Below are positions 61,698-64,000 of a stretch of DNA of 64,000 bases, piece by piece (the first letter of the stretch is position 1; each line of letters begins with the position of its first letter). Source of the stretch: Ramlibacter henchirensis (GTDB lineage Bacteria > Pseudomonadota > Gammaproteobacteria > Burkholderiales > Burkholderiaceae_C); the NCBI RefSeq assembly GCF_004682015.1, contig NZ_SMLM01000001.1:1178001-1242000 (forward strand), given 5' to 3'. The position numbers and the translations under genes were made by a program. The notes beneath the pieces were generated by a model. It did not search any database and was not told the origin of the DNA. It saw only the letters and a list, made by a program, of their open reading frames with translations.

Positions 61698-62809
61698 ACC
61701 GTGAGTCCCCGGGCGGCAAGCTCCGCGCTGGCCTGCGACACCTTGTCCACCGCGGCCTGGCCTTCCAGCCAGGCGGCCAGTTCGCCCATGCCGTCGTCCA
61801 GCGTCACCTGGGGCTCGTAGCCGAGGACTTGCCGTGCCTTGCCGATGTCGGCGAAGCAGTGGCGGATGTCGCCGACGCGGTACTTGCCCACGATCTCGGG
61901 CTCGATCTCCTCCTTGCCCATCACGCGTGCGAGGCGCTGGGCGATGGCGCGCACCGTCTGCGGCCGGCCGCTGCCCAGGTTGAACACCTCGCCCGCGGCC
62001 TGCGGCGTCTCGAGGGCGAGGCGGCAGCCGCGGGCGATGTCATAGACGCTCACGAAGTCGCGCTGCTGCAGCCCGTCCTCGAAGATCTTCGGCGCGCTGT
62101 CGTTGAGCAGCCGCGACGCGAAGATGGCAAGCACACCTGTATAAGGATTGGACAGCGCTTGTCTCGGACCGTAAGCATTGAAAAAACGCAAGGCAACGGT
62201 TGCAAAGTTGTATGCACGGCCCGCCAGCATGCACATCCGTTCCTGGTCGTACTTCGAAAGTGCGTAGACGGATGCCAGAGTCGGACTCTTCGTTTCGGGT
62301 GTCGGGACCGGCTCGAGCGCCTTGCCCTGCTCGTCCTTGAGTTCCCAGTCCGCGGCCTTGAGCTGCTCGAGCGTGCGCTCGCCCGTTTCGCGAGTGCGGC
62401 CCGCAACGTCGCGGTACAAACCTTCGCCATACAGGCTCATGCTCGACGCGACCACCAGCCGCTGAACGGGCCTGGCGATCAGTGCCTCCAGCAGCACGGC
62501 CGTGCCCAGGTTGTTCACCCGCGTGTAGTGCGCGATCTCGTACATGCTCTGGCCGACGCCCACCGCCGCCGCGAAGTGGAACACCGCATCGACGCCTTGC
62601 AGCGCGCGATCGACGGCTTCGCGGTCGCACACGTCACCCACCACCAGCTCGACCTGCGGGTCCAGGTAGGCGGGACGCTTTCCATCGGGGCCATGCACCT
62701 GCTCGACCAGGCAGTCGAGCACGCGAACCTTGTAGCCGTGACGCAGCAGCTCGTCTGCGAGATGGGATCCGATGAACCCTGCGCCCCCGGTGATCAGAAC
62801 GTGTCGCAT
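61694..62809 (-). CDS. Extended SDR sugar-nucleotide epimerase (dTDP-rhamnose/UDP-glucose 4-epimerase-like)
   Basis: A 371-residue NAD-dependent epimerase: HVLITGGAGFIGSHLADELLRHGYKVRVLDCL, FHFAAAVGVGQSMYEIAHYTRVNNLGT, ASSMSLYGEG and YALSKYDQERMC with the Tyr-x-x-x-Lys pair. It has a WbiB-like 4-epimerase character. First gene of the long minus-strand operon. The ATG at 62809 is better placed behind AAGGGA than the ATG at 62818. It is divergent from the inositol-phosphate synthase gene. Confidence 0.86.
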   Translation of the reverse strand: MRHVLITGGAGFIGSHLADELLRHGYKVRVLDCLVEQVHGPDGKRPAYLDPQVELVVGDVCDREAVDRALQGVDAVFHFAAAVGVGQSMYEIAHYTRVNNLGTAVLLEALIARPVQRLVVASSMSLYGEGLYRDVAGRTRETGERTLEQLKAADWELKDEQGKALEPVPTPETKSPTLASVYALSKYDQERMCMLAGRAYNFATVALRFFNAYGPRQALSNPYTGVLAIFASRLLNDSAPKIFEDGLQQRDFVSVYDIARGCRLALETPQAAGEVFNLGSGRPQTVRAIAQRLARVMGKEEIEPEIVGKYRVGDIRHCFADIGKARQVLGYEPQVTLDDGMGELAAWLEGQAAVDKVSQASAELAARGLTV

Positions 62810-62996
62810 GTCAAGCATTCCCTTTTAAGCGTCAAGACAATGTTATGTGTTCCCCGCGCACCTGTGGACTCAGCCTCGAAGCCGGGTTGAAAAATATTTG
62901 CATGGATGGGCAGGAAAACTGCAAGGCTGGGTTTTGTCGCGCGTAGCATGCGTTTGCATCACTTGAACGCGAACAACATTCGCAGGAGAAATGCAA
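62810..62996. promoter_or_regulatory. Divergent control region between the sugar operon and ino1
   Basis: This 187-base region is markedly AT-richer than its surroundings. The heptamer TTTGCAT occurs at 62897-62903 and 62953-62959, and its inverse ATGCAAA at 62991-62997, next to the ino1 start. AGGAG for ino1 lies at 62984-62988. No unambiguous -35/-10 pair stands out, but one shared regulator for both directions is plausible. Confidence 0.5.
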
Positions 62997-64000
62997 ATGT
63001 CCAGCATCCGTGTGGCGATCATCGGCGTGGGCAACTGCGCTTCGTCGCTCGTGCAAGGCGTCCATTACTACCGCGACGCATCACCGGACGATTTCGTGCC
63101 CGGCCTCATGCACGTGGACCTCGGCGGTTATCGCCCGCGCGACATCCAGTTCACCGCGGCATTCGACGTCAGTGCGCACAAGGTCGGCCTCGACCTGGGC
63201 GAGGCGATCTACGCCGAGCCAAACAACACCATCCGCTTCGCCGACGTGCCGCCGATGGGGGTGATGGTCCACCGCGGCATGACGCACGACGGGCTGGGCA
63301 CGTACCTGAAGGACGTGGTGCCCAAGTCCAGCGCCAGCACCGACGACATCGTGGGCATCCTCAAGGCGACCAAGACCGACGTGGTGGTCTCGTACCTGCC
63401 GGTGGGCTCGGAGATGGCGACGAAGTGGTACGTGGAGCAGGTGCTGGAGGCGGGCTGCGCGTTCGTCAACTGCATCCCCGTGTTCATCGCCTCCGCGCCG
63501 TACTGGAACAAGCGGTTCGCGCAGCGGCGCCTGCCCATCATCGGAGACGATATCAAGTCGCAGGTGGGCGCGACCATCGTGCACCGCATCCTGACCGACC
63601 TGTTCCGCAAGCGCGGCGTGCGCGTGGACCGCACCTACCAGCTGAACTTCGGCGGCAACACCGACTTCCTGAACATGCTGGAGCGCGAGCGCCTGGCCTC
63701 CAAGAAGATCTCCAAGACGCAGGCGGTCACGAGCCAGCTCGGTCATCCGATGAAGGCCAGCGACGTGCACGTGGGGCCGAGCGATTACGTGCCCTGGCTG
63801 CAGGACCGCAAGTTCTGCCACATCCGCATGGAAGGCACCGGCTTCGGCAACGTGCCGATGCAGTGCGAGGTGAAGCTGGAAGTCTGGGACTCGCCCAATT
63901 CCGCCGGCGTGGTGATCGACGCGATCCGGTGCGCCAAGATCGCGCTGGACCGCGGCATCGGCGGCGCGCTCAACGGGCCGTCCGGTTACTTCATGAAGTC
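62997..64000 (+). CDS. ino1: myo-Inositol-1(3)-phosphate synthase, 3' end outside window
   Basis: Converts glucose-6-phosphate to inositol-phosphate with NAD. The 334 visible residues start [24 protein letters not shown] (NAD motif of the actinobacterial/archaeal-type enzyme) and include [10 protein letters not shown], the [19 protein letters not shown] lysine motif, [12 protein letters not shown] and [11 protein letters not shown]. No frame damage. ATG at 62997 is eight bases after AGGAG; the ATG at 62991 is too close. Uncommon in proteobacteria, and its divergence from the sugar operon suggests inositol goes into that pathway. Confidence 0.94.
   Translation, partial: MSSIRVAIIGVGNCASSLVQGVHYYRDASPDDFVPGLMHVDLGGYRPRDIQFTAAFDVSAHKVGLDLGEAIYAEPNNTIRFADVPPMGVMVHRGMTHDGLGTYLKDVVPKSSASTDDIVGILKATKTDVVVSYLPVGSEMATKWYVEQVLEAGCAFVNCIPVFIASAPYWNKRFAQRRLPIIGDDIKSQVGATIVHRILTDLFRKRGVRVDRTYQLNFGGNTDFLNMLERERLASKKISKTQAVTSQLGHPMKASDVHVGPSDYVPWLQDRKFCHIRMEGTGFGNVPMQCEVKLEVWDSPNSAGVVIDAIRCAKIALDRGIGGALNGPSGYFMK

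Overview
The window is high-GC DNA, densely packed with genes on both strands. Its gene content suggests a betaproteobacterium of the Burkholderiales, probably Comamonadaceae (Ramlibacter/Variovorax-like). The indicators are a Bug-family solute receptor, DUF4148, DUF2917 and DUF1810 proteins, a PaaABCDE-PaaR-PaaZ block, short REP-like hairpins and many soluble hybrid sensor kinases. This genus-level call is inference from gene content only. I saw no rRNA, tRNA, CRISPR array, insertion sequence or prophage, and no gene-free stretch longer than 300 bases.

1-9.6 kb: a partial Rieske aromatic oxygenase is divergent from an IclR regulator and a Bug solute receptor. Next come a sensor kinase/response regulator/acylphosphatase operon, small exported proteins, and a TPR protein followed by an atypical NarL-type regulator. 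9.6-18.3 kb: a GlxA-type AraC regulator, a fused indolepyruvate ferredoxin oxidoreductase divergent from an Lrp regulator, two small-molecule-binding proteins, a lipoprotein and a short glycogen phosphorylase. 18.5-25 kb: a complete phenylacetyl-CoA epoxidase operon (paaABCDE) with its TetR regulator and the ring-opening enzyme PaaZ, transcribed from a promoter overlapped by a palindrome. The arylpyruvate oxidoreductase upstream can in principle feed this pathway with phenylacetyl-CoA.

25-42 kb: an RlmN-like radical SAM enzyme, three related soluble histidine kinases, a LysR regulator, a HpaB-family flavoprotein, topoisomerase IB, a nucleotidyltransferase/GNAT pair, a metallophosphoesterase, a D-arginine-dehydrogenase-like flavoprotein, a tandem pair of paralogous proteins of unknown function, glyoxalase I and an SGNH hydrolase. 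42-51 kb: a 1449-residue exported RHS/YD-repeat protein with no visible toxin domain, a thioesterase/membrane protein pair, a MarR regulator with a near-leaderless promoter, two MFS transporters and small proteins.

51-64 kb holds the most unusual locus. Eleven minus-strand genes are packed with start/stop overlaps or gaps of at most 16 bases: two sugar-nucleotide epimerases, an alcohol dehydrogenase, a Gfo/Idh/MocA oxidoreductase, a GT4-type glycosyltransferase, three tandem related CgeB-like glycosyltransferases, UDP-glucose dehydrogenase, a methyltransferase, and a NadM-Nudix protein whose adenylyltransferase half has lost its HxGH motif. They are divergent from a myo-inositol-phosphate synthase gene that runs off the window. 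Together they look like a dedicated pathway for a glycoside or glycan containing inositol and modified sugars. The product is unknown.
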